This document shows positions 29,458-37,867 of a stretch of DNA of 64,000 nt, piece after piece. The notes beneath the pieces are model-generated. The model made no database searches, was not told the DNA's origin, and saw only the letters and a program-made list of their open reading frames with translations. The position numbers and the translations under genes were made by a program. This stretch comes from RGIG3178 sp963674495. GTDB taxonomy: Bacteria; Bacillota; Clostridia; Christensenellales; QAND01. The DNA is taken from NCBI GenBank assembly GCA_963674495.2, contig CAXXLG010000002.1, positions 1,054,001-1,118,000 of the forward strand. The letters run 5' to 3'. The stretch's first letter is position 1. Every line of letters begins with the position of its first letter.

Positions 29458-29582
29458 TTGCTTATCCTCCCTTACAATAAGAATGCATCAAAACCATTGT
29501 AAAGTATCCGAGGTTATAAATAAGTTACGTATTGCAGCGGTTTTGATTTTACCAAACCAAGTGTTGATATACGGAACAAATC

Positions 29583-29724
29583 CTCGGAAAGATAGACCAC
29601 TGCCCAATTCCATATTCCTTAGCGGGCCAGCGGTCAGCATTCGGCTGTTACCGGAAGGCTGCAGGTTCAAATTCTACCCGAGGAGCCATGCAAGCCCCGC
29701 GCAATTGCCCGGGGCTTCGCTTTT
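29583..29724 (+). pseudogene. Relic of an rRNA-operon 3' end: 5S tail, pseudo-tRNA-Asn and terminator
   Basis: AAGATAGACCACTGCCCAAT (from 29589) parallels the 5S tail at 19976 (AAGATAGATCACTGCCGGAT). A tRNA-Asn-like sequence follows at 29616-29688, TCCTTAGCGGGCCAGCGG.. to GAGGAGCCA, with anticodon-loop CTGTTACC missing one base and a weakened D arm. Then a hairpin AAGCCCCGCGC (29692-29702) / GCCCGGGGCTT (29707-29717) with a TTTT run takes the place of the real operon terminator. Order and spacing equal those of 19976-20117. The tRNA is unlikely to fold or function. Confidence 0.85.
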
Positions 29725-29814
29725 ATTGTGAGGTAAAGACTTGTCCCCGTGACCCTTTAGCGGAACAGAACCGCCTTTGTGCAGCGTTTGTGTGCCGCAT
29801 GCTACACCGCAGGA

Positions 29815-30354
29815 TCAATAGCTGTTGTGCTGTTCAGCCGCTTCTGCATCCGCTTTGGTCAAGTGGACTGTTCCGAATGGATGCTGCGGGGGTGCATAGA
29901 GGGAGTACAGCTTAACCGGTCTGTTTCCGGTGTTGATCAGATTGTGCCACGTACCGGCGGGGATAATGATCGCATACCCATCCGATACTTTTCTTTGAAA
30001 GTTCAGGTAATCCTGCCTGTTGCCCATTTTAACAAGCCCATGGCCTTCTTCGATGCGAATAAATTGATCAAGGTTGGGATGCATCTCCAAGCCTATGTCC
30101 CCTCCGACCGGGATGCTCATCAAGGTAAGCTGTAGATGGTTTCCGGTCCATAACGCGGTCCGAAACGTATTGTTGCGCTCTGTGGCCTCCTCGATGTTGA
30201 TGACAAACGGCTCCGGGCCATAATCCCTGAACCTCGTATAGCGAACGTTCGGGTGGCGGCGTTGCCTGCTATTGTGTGGATGCCCATAGTCATTGTTTGG
30301 ATTGGTTCTGTCCGCCGGGGCTCTGCTTATGTACGAACTCGGATGTTTATCCAT
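29815..30354 (-). CDS. Cupin-domain protein
   Basis: 179 residues with one cupin_2 domain: motif 1 GGDIGLEMHPNLDQFIRIEEGHG (G..H.x..E, here E-M-H and E) and motif 2 PAGTWHNLINTGNRPVKLYS with the final metal-ligand histidine. A ~40-residue polar N-terminus precedes the domain. Cupins of this kind include mannose-6-phosphate isomerase-like and sugar-binding proteins; no substrate is implied. Minus strand, convergent with nothing coding; faces the CBS gene. Confidence 0.85.
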   Translation of the reverse strand: MDKHPSSYISRAPADRTNPNNDYGHPHNSRQRRHPNVRYTRFRDYGPEPFVINIEEATERNNTFRTALWTGNHLQLTLMSIPVGGDIGLEMHPNLDQFIRIEEGHGLVKMGNRQDYLNFQRKVSDGYAIIIPAGTWHNLINTGNRPVKLYSLYAPPQHPFGTVHLTKADAEAAEQHNSY

Positions 30355-30437
30355 GTGTTCAATTCCTTTCCCATTTTTAGCTTATCATATGCTGTGAATT
30401 TTGGAATGTGATTTGACTCAAAACGGATTGATCGACA

Positions 30438-30461
30438 AACACAGGGACGTTCTCTTGTTTT
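30438..30461 (+). repeat. Family B repeat, degenerate
   Basis: AAACACAGGGACGTTCTCTT then GTTT: one G missing from the GGACGGTTCT core. Confidence 0.5.
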
Positions 30462-30523
30462 GCAAACTTGCGCCCGACATAAAAAATTCCCATGCGGGCA
30501 ACATATCGGCAGGAGGTGGATTC

Positions 30524-30952
30524 ATGCAAGTCAAAGAAATTATGACAAAGCAGATCGCGTGTGTCGGCGCGGACGATACGATCGAAAAAGCTGCGCAGAT
30601 GATGAGACAACACAATGTGGGCTCGATTCCTGTTTGTGAAAGCGACAAGGTAATTGGAATCGTCACGGACAGGGATATCACCCTGCGCGATGTGGCAACA
30701 GGCAATGACAAGCAGAAACAGAGCGTATCAACCATCATGACATCGAACCCTGTGGTGGGAAGTCCGGATATGGACGTGCAGGACGCCGCCAGAGTGATGA
30801 GCGAAAATCAAATCAGGCGTCTGCCCATCGTTGACAGTGGCAAGCTTGTGGGGATTGTGTCACTAGGGGATATCTCTACCGAGCCGGTACTCAAGAGTTC
30901 TGCCGGCGAAGCGCTCAACGATATATCTCAGCCAAGCAAAGGGCGAATGTAG
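30524..30952 (+). CDS. Tandem CBS-domain protein
   Basis: 142 residues made of two CBS domains (MTKQIACVGADDTIEKAAQM and MTSNPVVGSPDMDVQDAARV), each ending in a GIVTDRDI or GIVSLGDI strand. Such free pairs bind adenine nucleotides and sense energy state; some resemble the hypoxic-response proteins. Start at ATG 30524 with AGGAGGTGG 4 bp upstream; earlier in-frame starts lack a ribosome site. Monocistronic. Confidence 0.9.
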   Translation: MQVKEIMTKQIACVGADDTIEKAAQMMRQHNVGSIPVCESDKVIGIVTDRDITLRDVATGNDKQKQSVSTIMTSNPVVGSPDMDVQDAARVMSENQIRRLPIVDSGKLVGIVSLGDISTEPVLKSSAGEALNDISQPSKGRM

Positions 30953-31421
30953 GGAGTGTCTATACTCGCCCACCGCCCATATAATAAAACAAAGGGGGAT
31001 TTATGTTCCCCTTAAATCTCCTTTTATTGGCAAAGAAGCGCATATTGCAGTGAAGCAAGAACCCGATGTCGTGATAGAGCAAAACAAATTAGGAGCTTTC
31101 CCCAAATGAAAAAGCATTGCAAGACATGCAATGCTTTTCTTGCGTTTATTGTGTCAATATAATATAATACCGTATGGGCATAGACAACTTGCTTTAACAC
31201 ATAGTTTACCAAATCAACAGCAAGAACTGTATTTTTCAAAGGCATTAAGCAATACAAAAAGACTATATATAATGACCATTGTGGTGATATTAAAGGATTT
31301 TGCCGATCAGTTAACACAGTTGAAGTTGCCATACTGCCAAAAACGCACACCGTTGCAAGATGCCAATAACAAACCGTAAAAATGATAAATAATTATTTTA
31401 ATTAAAGGAGAATAGAACCAT
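30953..31421. other. Intergenic stretch of ~470 bases
   Basis: No gene seen. It holds AAGGGG-ATTTATGTT-CCCCTT (about 30993-31013, possible terminator of the CBS gene) and the strong hairpin at 31110. A 108-residue minus-strand frame at 31024-31350 has no ribosome site and spans that hairpin, so it is not called. Confidence 0.5.
31110..31138. terminator. Intrinsic terminator hairpin in the gap
   Basis: AAAAGCATTGCA (31110-31121) and TGCAATGCTTTT (31127-31138) with an AGACA loop; A and T flanks permit action on either strand. Confidence 0.75.
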
Positions 31422-33224
31422 ATGCAAATAAGGGGCATGCGGGGGATATACCGTGAGACGAACGAAAAACCCAAGATAACAAAAAAACTTATATATAGAA
31501 TCATATCCTATTTTAAACCTTATTGGAAACAGATGACCATCATGTTTCTTGCGATTATCGCGACGTCCATTCTGGGCATCATTCCAGCCATTCTTACCAA
31601 AAACATCATCGACATTGCGCTGCCTCAGGGCAGTGTACCATCGTTGATCCAAAACATATTGCTATTCGTTGGCACGATTCTGTTGCTCAACCTCATAACC
31701 GTCGGGCAAAGTTATCTGAATACGCTCATATCCAAATATATCATACGCGATCTGCGCGCTGGCATGTACAGACATCTTCAGAAGATGTCGCTCAAATTCT
31801 TTTCCAATGCAAAAACGGGAGAAATCACCTCGCGCATCAACAACGACATCAACGGCATTGAGAGCATATTTTCCAACACATTCATTCAGATTTTGCAGGG
31901 GATCTTCATATTTACAACGACGGCAGCCACATTGTTTTATACCAACTGGATTCTGGCGATTGTAACGCTGATGACGCTGCCGCTGTTTGTGATTCCAACC
32001 AGAAAAGTGGGCAAGGTTCGATGGAACATCGCGTCAAAAACGCAGGCGAAGCTTGCTGAGCTCACCAACATCATCACGGAAACACTCAATGTCAGCGGCA
32101 TCACGCTGATCAAGATCTTTACAAAGGAAACGGATAAAGCCAAAGAATTTGACGATACAAACGATGAGGTTACGAAGCTTGGCATTCGCGAAGCGTTGGT
32201 CGGCCGCTGGTTTTTTATGACGATGCAAACGTTTGTTGCAATTGGGCCAATCCTTATTTACCTGTGCGGCGGTCTCCTCCTGATCCATAACCATAGCATT
32301 ACCATCGGCGGCATCATCATGTTCGTCACACTGGTGAGCAGACTGTACGGGCCGGTAAACACCTTCGCCAACATTCATGTGAATGTCGTTCGATCCATGG
32401 CGCTGTTTGAACGGATCTTTGAATATTTTGATCTGAAGAGCGAAATAATCGAGAAACCGGACGCGAAGCGTATCGAGCGTATTCAGGGCGAAATCAGGTT
32501 TGACCACGTCCATTTTTCCTATGGCGAGAAGGACACAACCTTAAAGGATGTAGAATTTGAGGTTAAACCCGGACAGATGGCGGCTTTTGTCGGTCCCAGC
32601 GGTGCGGGGAAAACGACCATCACCAATCTCGTTCCCCGCCTGTACGATGTGACGGACGGCGCCGTACTAATAGACGGTTTAGACATCCGCGACATGACGC
32701 GCCATTCGCTTCGAAGCCAAATCGGCATGGTAACGCAGGACACGTTCCTTTTCAATACAACCATCCGCGAGAACCTGCTGTTTGCCCGCCCGAGTGCAAC
32801 GGAGGAGGAAGTGGTGGAGGCTTGCAAAACGGCGAACATCCACGATTTTATCGCCTCGTTGCCGGACGGCTACGATACCATTGTGGGGGAAAGGGGCGTT
32901 AAGCTATCCGGCGGTGAGAAGCAACGGGTATCCATTGCCAGGACGCTTTTGAAAAACCCGAGGATCGTTATCTTTGACGAGGCGACTTCCTCGCTTGATT
33001 CCAATTCTGAAACGCTGATTCAGCAGGCTATCAAACCCCTTTTAAGCGATCGAACAAGTTTGGTCATCGCGCACCGACTATCCACCATCGTATCCGCGGA
33101 TGTCATTTTTGTGGTGCAGAGTGGGAAAATCGTTGAACGCGGCACACACGAGGAATTGCTGCAAGAAGAGGGTGTCTATAAGGATTTGTATGACAAGCAA
33201 TTCAAGGTGACGGAGAAGGAGTAG
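31422..33224 (+). CDS. ABC exporter, fused membrane and ATPase domains (MsbA/LmrA-like half transporter)
   Basis: 600 residues. Six-helix exporter domain in residues ~25-330 (starting WKQMTIMFLAIIATSILGII), then the ATPase: Walker A GPSGAGKTT, Q loop TQDTFLF, signature LSGGEKQR, Walker B IVIFDEATSSLD, H loop AHRLST. Works as a homodimer or with a partner to export lipid, drug or peptide; the substrate cannot be read. AAGGAG lies 10 bp before the ATG. It stands alone; the MFS gene follows after 200 bp. Confidence 0.92.
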   Translation: MQIRGMRGIYRETNEKPKITKKLIYRIISYFKPYWKQMTIMFLAIIATSILGIIPAILTKNIIDIALPQGSVPSLIQNILLFVGTILLLNLITVGQSYLNTLISKYIIRDLRAGMYRHLQKMSLKFFSNAKTGEITSRINNDINGIESIFSNTFIQILQGIFIFTTTAATLFYTNWILAIVTLMTLPLFVIPTRKVGKVRWNIASKTQAKLAELTNIITETLNVSGITLIKIFTKETDKAKEFDDTNDEVTKLGIREALVGRWFFMTMQTFVAIGPILIYLCGGLLLIHNHSITIGGIIMFVTLVSRLYGPVNTFANIHVNVVRSMALFERIFEYFDLKSEIIEKPDAKRIERIQGEIRFDHVHFSYGEKDTTLKDVEFEVKPGQMAAFVGPSGAGKTTITNLVPRLYDVTDGAVLIDGLDIRDMTRHSLRSQIGMVTQDTFLFNTTIRENLLFARPSATEEEVVEACKTANIHDFIASLPDGYDTIVGERGVKLSGGEKQRVSIARTLLKNPRIVIFDEATSSLDSNSETLIQQAIKPLLSDRTSLVIAHRLSTIVSADVIFVVQSGKIVERGTHEELLQEEGVYKDLYDKQFKVTEKE

Positions 33225-33425
33225 CGACCAATGCGCACCGATAACGCAAAGAAGTGAACGTGGGCAGATGTGATGCCAATAAAACGGGCAACAGACAACA
33301 TTCTACGTTATGTAATGTTGATATGAGATAACAAAAACATCTGTAATAACAATTAAAAAGATAAAGATTATTATGATGCATTAAAATGCGTTATTAAAAT
33401 TTATAAATTTCAAGGAGTTGTTATT

Positions 33426-34667
33426 GTGACCCCAAAAGGCAATATTGTTCTTCCTGCAAACGAACCTACCAAGGTCTGGAATCCACTATTCATCAAGTTG
33501 TTTATCGTATATGCGGTCATGACGATGGGGCAATTTATGATGAACACATTGATTCCCAAATATGCGGACCATCTTGGTGCCAGTTCCAGTGTTGTAGGTC
33601 TTATCACCAGCATGTTTGCGATCACGGCGCTGGGCATGAGGGTGTTTTCCGGTCCCGCAACCCTATCTTTCAGCAAGAAAAAAATTGTGGCGATCGCTTC
33701 TTTGACAATTGCAACGGCGTTCTGCCTGTATGGATTGTCAACATCGATTCCTATGGTTATGGTCGCACGTTTGCTGCATGGTTGCGGCATAAGCTTCTCG
33801 TCTCCCACGGCGTTGGCTATGGCAAGCGATGCGCTGCCGCGCAACAAACTTGGCGCGGGGATTGGGTATTTTTCCATGGGACAGGCCTTGTCAATGGCGA
33901 TCGGTCCCAGCATTGGATTGAGCATGATCGATACCATTGGCTACAACGCAGCGTTTTTTATCGGAGCGGCTGTTATGGTGGTGGCTTCCGTCATGATGTT
34001 TACGTTGAGATATTCGGACAAGGCAGCAAAAAAGCCCTTTAAGATCTCTGTGAACGCCATCATTGCAAAGGAAGCCATGATTCCCATGGTGCTGATTCTG
34101 TTTATCATGATGGCAAGTTCAAACGTCAACGCATTTATCGTCCTGTTTGCCGAAAGCAGGAATGTTGTCAACATTGGGCTGTACTTTACCGTAAATGCCA
34201 TTGTCATGCTGATAACCCGCCCGCTCGTTGCATCAGTGTCCGATCGGTTGGGTGTCCGAAAAATCCTGCTACCGGCTATGATCTTCGTGGCCCTGTCCTT
34301 TGTCCTGATAGGAATATCCACCACGCTGCCCATGTTCCTGATGGCGGCAACCGTATCCGCAATTGGGTTCGGTTCCTGTCAGCCGGCCATTCAAACGCTG
34401 TGCATCAAAAGCGTTGCCCCCCAACGTCGTGGCGTGGGCGGATGCACCAACTTTGTGGGCATGGACATCGGCGCGCTTTCGGGTCCGATTATGGCGGGCG
34501 CGATAGTCGACAAGTTTGGCTATGCAACCATGTATTTCTCCCTTGTTGTCCCTATCGTAATCGCCATCGCTGTATTTATCATTTTCTATGGCAAGATAAA
34601 GGCGATTGAAAGACAGACAAATGATGCGCCAGAGAATCAAGAGAATTTGATGGAGAGCGCTGGATAA
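33426..34667 (+). CDS. Major facilitator superfamily transporter
   Basis: 413 residues with about 12 hydrophobic segments. The cytoplasmic loop between helices 2 and 3 is changed (ITALGMRVFSGPATLSFSKKKI, from the G..DRFGRR pattern), and the second-half loop SVSDRLGVRKIL is typical. GTG at 33426 is the start, because AAGGAG stands 8 bp upstream. The family includes drug efflux and sugar exporters; substrate unknown. Confidence 0.88.
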   Translation: MTPKGNIVLPANEPTKVWNPLFIKLFIVYAVMTMGQFMMNTLIPKYADHLGASSSVVGLITSMFAITALGMRVFSGPATLSFSKKKIVAIASLTIATAFCLYGLSTSIPMVMVARLLHGCGISFSSPTALAMASDALPRNKLGAGIGYFSMGQALSMAIGPSIGLSMIDTIGYNAAFFIGAAVMVVASVMMFTLRYSDKAAKKPFKISVNAIIAKEAMIPMVLILFIMMASSNVNAFIVLFAESRNVVNIGLYFTVNAIVMLITRPLVASVSDRLGVRKILLPAMIFVALSFVLIGISTTLPMFLMAATVSAIGFGSCQPAIQTLCIKSVAPQRRGVGGCTNFVGMDIGALSGPIMAGAIVDKFGYATMYFSLVVPIVIAIAVFIIFYGKIKAIERQTNDAPENQENLMESAG

Positions 34668-34853
34668 GCGTTTGGTTTGTCGGTGGGCTGACATCCGAAT
34701 AAAGACGGTCAAAAAAGTTCTGTTTACCGCTTAGGCTACGGGCCTATGCGTGGGTATCCGCGTACGTGGCACAAGCACAGGTGAATTAAGCAACACCATT
34801 GTGACGGCAACAAAAGGACATGCGGCGACCGGGCGGGGCGCAAACGGGCCGGT

Positions 34854-34882
34854 TTTACATTCGATGGTCCGTATGGTACAAT
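34854..34882 (+). promoter_or_regulatory. Promoter before the membrane-anchored hypothetical gene
   Basis: TTTACA (34854-34859), 17-bp spacer, TACAAT (34877-34882). The -10 includes an in-frame ATG at 34881, which therefore cannot serve as the start. Confidence 0.7.
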
Positions 34883-34913
34883 GACGCAAATAGCAAAAGG
34901 AAGTTTATCATCG

Positions 34914-35477
34914 ATGCAGCCACAAACGCTGAAAACATTTTTTAGGCGGCGCGCAATCATTGTGCTGATCGTATTTTTGTTGTGCGCTTTGGTGTTTGTA
35001 TACGCCATGCAGATTACATCCGTGGTGGTACTGGCGGACAGCGCCATGCGCGCCCGCGTAGAATATGCAATCGGTTCCGATGCTTCCGTGCAATCCGAAG
35101 ACTATCTGTCCCGGTTTTTTTCTGAGCAATATTTGAATACCGGAGAATTGCAGGCTTTATACAATACGTATGATAACTGTACAATCAGCAGTTATATGCA
35201 GATGTCCTCGGTGCAATGGGTTTGGACGTGGCCGTGGGGCGGCAGCGCCTATGTCAAAGTCCACGAAAAGTTGAGCAACATCACCGGCGATGTGGTGGGC
35301 GATGAAACCGGCGCCGAACAAATTCCTGCATGGCCCGGTGGAATCTACGCCTTAACCCTTGCAAAGCATCAGGGCGTATGGCTGATCACCAATATGGAAC
35401 TGATATCGTTGGATCAGGAAGAACCGGCGGATACGCAAACACCACTGGATACGCAGTCTGTGCAGCCAACGGAATAG
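34914..35477 (+). CDS. Membrane-anchored hypothetical protein
   Basis: 187 residues: an arginine-rich N-terminus FFRRR, one membrane helix (AIIVLIVFLLCALVFVYAMQI) and an extracytoplasmic domain with a Gln/Glu/Thr-rich tail. The ATG at 34914 has GGAAG 9 bp upstream; the upstream ATG at 34881 lies inside the -10. Stop codon 9 bp before the Dus gene, so an operon with it is likely. Function unknown. Confidence 0.7.
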   Translation: MQPQTLKTFFRRRAIIVLIVFLLCALVFVYAMQITSVVVLADSAMRARVEYAIGSDASVQSEDYLSRFFSEQYLNTGELQALYNTYDNCTISSYMQMSSVQWVWTWPWGGSAYVKVHEKLSNITGDVVGDETGAEQIPAWPGGIYALTLAKHQGVWLITNMELISLDQEEPADTQTPLDTQSVQPTE

Positions 35478-35486
35478 AGGTAATTG

Positions 35487-36473
35487 ATGGAACGGCATGA
35501 TCTATACCGCCCGCTTTTGATGGGCGGTTTGCTTATAGAGGGAAGGCTTGTGCTGGCACCGATGGCGGGCATAACCGATGATGTGATGCGCCTTTTATGC
35601 AAGCGATACGGTGCGGCGCTGACCTACACCGAAATGGTGAGCGCCAAGGGTCTTTTAATGAGCGCAATGAGCAGGGAGCTGCTCAAAGTCAGGGACGGAG
35701 AGGGGCCGGTCGCGGCCCAGCTGTTCGGCAACGAGCCGGATACAATGGCCGAAGCAGCGCAATATATAGAGCGGTCATACCAGGACAAGATAGCCATGAT
35801 TGACATCAACATGGGTTGTCCGGCGCATAAGATCACACGATCTGGCGAGGGCAGCGCATTGCTTTTGAACCTGCCGTTGGCGGGTTTGATCATGGAGAGA
35901 GTTGCGCGTGCAGTGGAACTGCCGGTCAGCGTGAAGATTCGCATTGGGTACCACAACGGGGAAAACGTTGCTGTAGAGCTTGCGCGCATCGCAGCCCAGT
36001 CGGGCATATGCGCCATTACCGTGCATGGACGCACCAAGGATCAGGGGTATGCCGGACAGGCCGAATGGGATACGGTCGCTGCGGTCAAAGCAGCGGTGGG
36101 ACAACGCATGATTGTCATTGGAAACGGCGATGTCAAGGATAACCATCAGGCGCAGCTACGGCTGAACCAGAGCGGCTGCGATGCCGTGATGATCGGCCGG
36201 GCGGCCACCGGTAGGCCTTGGGTGTTTTCCAAAAAGACGCCAGATCAAGACGAGCGCCTCATGGTCATTCGGGAACATTTGATGCTGGAAACACAAAAGC
36301 GTGGGGAAGCACATGCCATGGCATATATGAGAAAGATACTTGCCGCCTACGTGCACGGCATGCCCGGCGCGGCGAAGGCGCGCGCGCGTATATTCAAGGC
36401 CGCAGACTTCGAAACGGTATGGCGGGCGATTCAGGATATTTTTACGGGCATGGAAGAGGGGGAAGCTCAATAG
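35487..36473 (+). CDS. tRNA-dihydrouridine synthase
   Basis: 328 residues, FMN-dependent reduction of uridines in the D-loop of tRNA. The N-terminal barrel starts LVLAPMAGITDDVMR, the catalytic cysteine is in DINMGCPAHKITRSG, and the FMN-phosphate region is GNGDVKD..DAVMIGRAATGRPWVF. ATG 35487 is preferred to the TTG just before it; GAGG lies 6 bp upstream. First enzyme of a run with the QueG-like protein, greA and lysS. Confidence 0.93.
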   Translation: MERHDLYRPLLMGGLLIEGRLVLAPMAGITDDVMRLLCKRYGAALTYTEMVSAKGLLMSAMSRELLKVRDGEGPVAAQLFGNEPDTMAEAAQYIERSYQDKIAMIDINMGCPAHKITRSGEGSALLLNLPLAGLIMERVARAVELPVSVKIRIGYHNGENVAVELARIAAQSGICAITVHGRTKDQGYAGQAEWDTVAAVKAAVGQRMIVIGNGDVKDNHQAQLRLNQSGCDAVMIGRAATGRPWVFSKKTPDQDERLMVIREHLMLETQKRGEAHAMAYMRKILAAYVHGMPGAAKARARIFKAADFETVWRAIQDIFTGMEEGEAQ

Positions 36474-36474
36474 A

Positions 36475-37278
36475 ATGAAGCAGCAGATACTCGATTCGCT
36501 GATGCGGTACATAAAAGAAAACGATGCTTTTTGCATAACCGCGGACATTGCCATCGATGAAACGATGGTGGGTCTGCCGTTGTTCGGCGAACCGCTTGTC
36601 GGTGTGTGCGCGGCCAGGGATGAATGGTTTGACGTTTTTAAACGCGAAGGTGTGGTGGGTGAACACCACCGTATGCCTACGGACTGGCTCCCCAATGCAA
36701 ATGCCGTCGTTTCGGTATTTCTGCCGTTTTCCATCGAGGTGCGTCAATCCAACCGTGGCGGAGACTGGCCCAGCTCGGCCTGGCTGCACGCCCGTTTCGA
36801 GGGCCAAAAGGCAATTAATCAAATGGCGGGATTCCTGTGCGCGTATCTGAAACAGCAGGGTTTCGATGCGGTGGCGCCGTCCGTTGACAAACGGTTTCAG
36901 GTGGGTCATAACGGATATCCGTATACCAGCAACTGGTCGGAGCGGCATGTCGCGTTTGCGTGCAACCTTGGTACATTTTCATTGTCCAAAGGATTGATTA
37001 CGCAAAGAGGCGTGGCGGGACGGTTTGTAAGTGTAGTAACGGAGGCGCCCATTCCCATTGATGTGCGCCAGACAAGGGAAAAACAGGCAACATGCTCGCT
37101 GTGCGGTGCCTGTATAGCGGCCTGTCCGGCGCAAGCCATCACATTTGAACGGGGAAAGGATCATGCGATCTGTTCCGCATTTTTACAATCCGTGCTCAAA
37201 GCGGCGGCACCGCGTTACGGATGCGGGAAATGCCAGACTGGCATGCCGTGTGAGGCGGCGGCACCGCCCGGGCGGTAA
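36475..37278 (+). CDS. 4Fe-4S protein related to epoxyqueuosine reductase
   Basis: 267 residues. The N-terminal part has the QueG-like plan (FGEPLVGVCAARDEWFD; ADAVVSVFLPF-like strand; HVAFACNLGTFSLSKGLITQ) and the end has CSLCGACIAACP and a second cysteine set CGKCQTGMPC for two iron-sulfur clusters. At 267 residues it is much shorter than QueG (about 380) and lacks the HEAT-like tail, so it may be a paralogue with another corrinoid or quinone-type job. The ATG at 36475 lies 2 bp after the dus stop, with GAGGGGGAAG as the ribosome site. Confidence 0.75.
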   Translation: MKQQILDSLMRYIKENDAFCITADIAIDETMVGLPLFGEPLVGVCAARDEWFDVFKREGVVGEHHRMPTDWLPNANAVVSVFLPFSIEVRQSNRGGDWPSSAWLHARFEGQKAINQMAGFLCAYLKQQGFDAVAPSVDKRFQVGHNGYPYTSNWSERHVAFACNLGTFSLSKGLITQRGVAGRFVSVVTEAPIPIDVRQTREKQATCSLCGACIAACPAQAITFERGKDHAICSAFLQSVLKAAAPRYGCGKCQTGMPCEAAAPPGR

Positions 37279-37291
37279 AACATGAACAGAA

Positions 37292-37320
37292 TTGACAAGA
37301 ATGGATAAAAGCCTTATAAT
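37292..37320 (+). promoter_or_regulatory. Strong promoter for greA-lysS
   Basis: Consensus TTGACA (37292-37297), 17-bp spacer, TATAAT (37315-37320), 72 bp before the GTG of greA. It follows an ACCGCCCGGGCGGT dyad (37263-37276) at the end of the preceding gene. Confidence 0.85.
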
Positions 37321-37391
37321 GTGCGGAAGAATTTCGGATTGTGGAAGATGCCCTGTCTTCCATATATTTTCATTCCAAAGGAGCGTTTTGC

Positions 37392-37865
37392 GTGGAAACA
37401 ACCATACTGACCGCCGCAGGTGCTGCGGAGCTTGAAAAACAACTGGTATACTTAAGGACCGTTGCACGGAAGGCCGTAGCAGAACAGATTAAGACGGCAC
37501 GCGAGTTTGGCGACTTGTCAGAAAACGCCGAATATGACGAAGCAAAGAACGAGCAGAGTCGCATTGAAGGGGAAATTAAGCACATTGAGCAGCGGCTGCG
37601 TAACGCTTCGGTGATCGATGAGGCAAGAATCACCACAAACGTGGTGGGTTTGGGTTCGGTTGTCATCGTGGAAGAGGTAGGCAACGGGGGACCGGTCACC
37701 TATGTCATTGTAGGCTCTACCGAAGCCAATCCGTTGGAGGGGCGTATCAGCAACGAAAGCCCTGTTGGCGCTGCGCTTTTGGGACGGCGCAAAAATGAGG
37801 AAGTAGAGGTGCAGTCGCCGGGCGGTGCCTTCCTTTACCGTATTATGGACATCAAGAAAGGTTGA
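37392..37865 (+). CDS. greA: Transcription elongation factor GreA
   Basis: 157 residues, the usual GreA length. N-terminal antiparallel coiled coil LTAAGAAELEKQLVYLRT..EFGDLSENAEYDEAKNEQSR, whose acidic tip DLSENAEYDE inserts in the RNA polymerase channel to stimulate transcript cleavage; C-terminal FKBP-like domain with VGSTEANPLEGRISNESPVGAALLG. GTG 37392 is chosen with AAAGGAGCG 6 bp upstream. It is followed 2 bp later by lysS, so the two are translated together. Confidence 0.96.
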   Translation: METTILTAAGAAELEKQLVYLRTVARKAVAEQIKTAREFGDLSENAEYDEAKNEQSRIEGEIKHIEQRLRNASVIDEARITTNVVGLGSVVIVEEVGNGGPVTYVIVGSTEANPLEGRISNESPVGAALLGRRKNEEVEVQSPGGAFLYRIMDIKKG

Positions 37866-37867
37866 CG

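Noticed and set aside
31024..31350. 108-residue minus-strand open frame
   Set aside because: No ribosome site and it crosses a perfect terminator hairpin at 31110-31138.
34881..34913. Upstream ATG as start of the membrane-anchored protein
   Set aside because: The ATG lies inside the TACAAT -10 box at 34877-34882, so the transcript cannot contain it.
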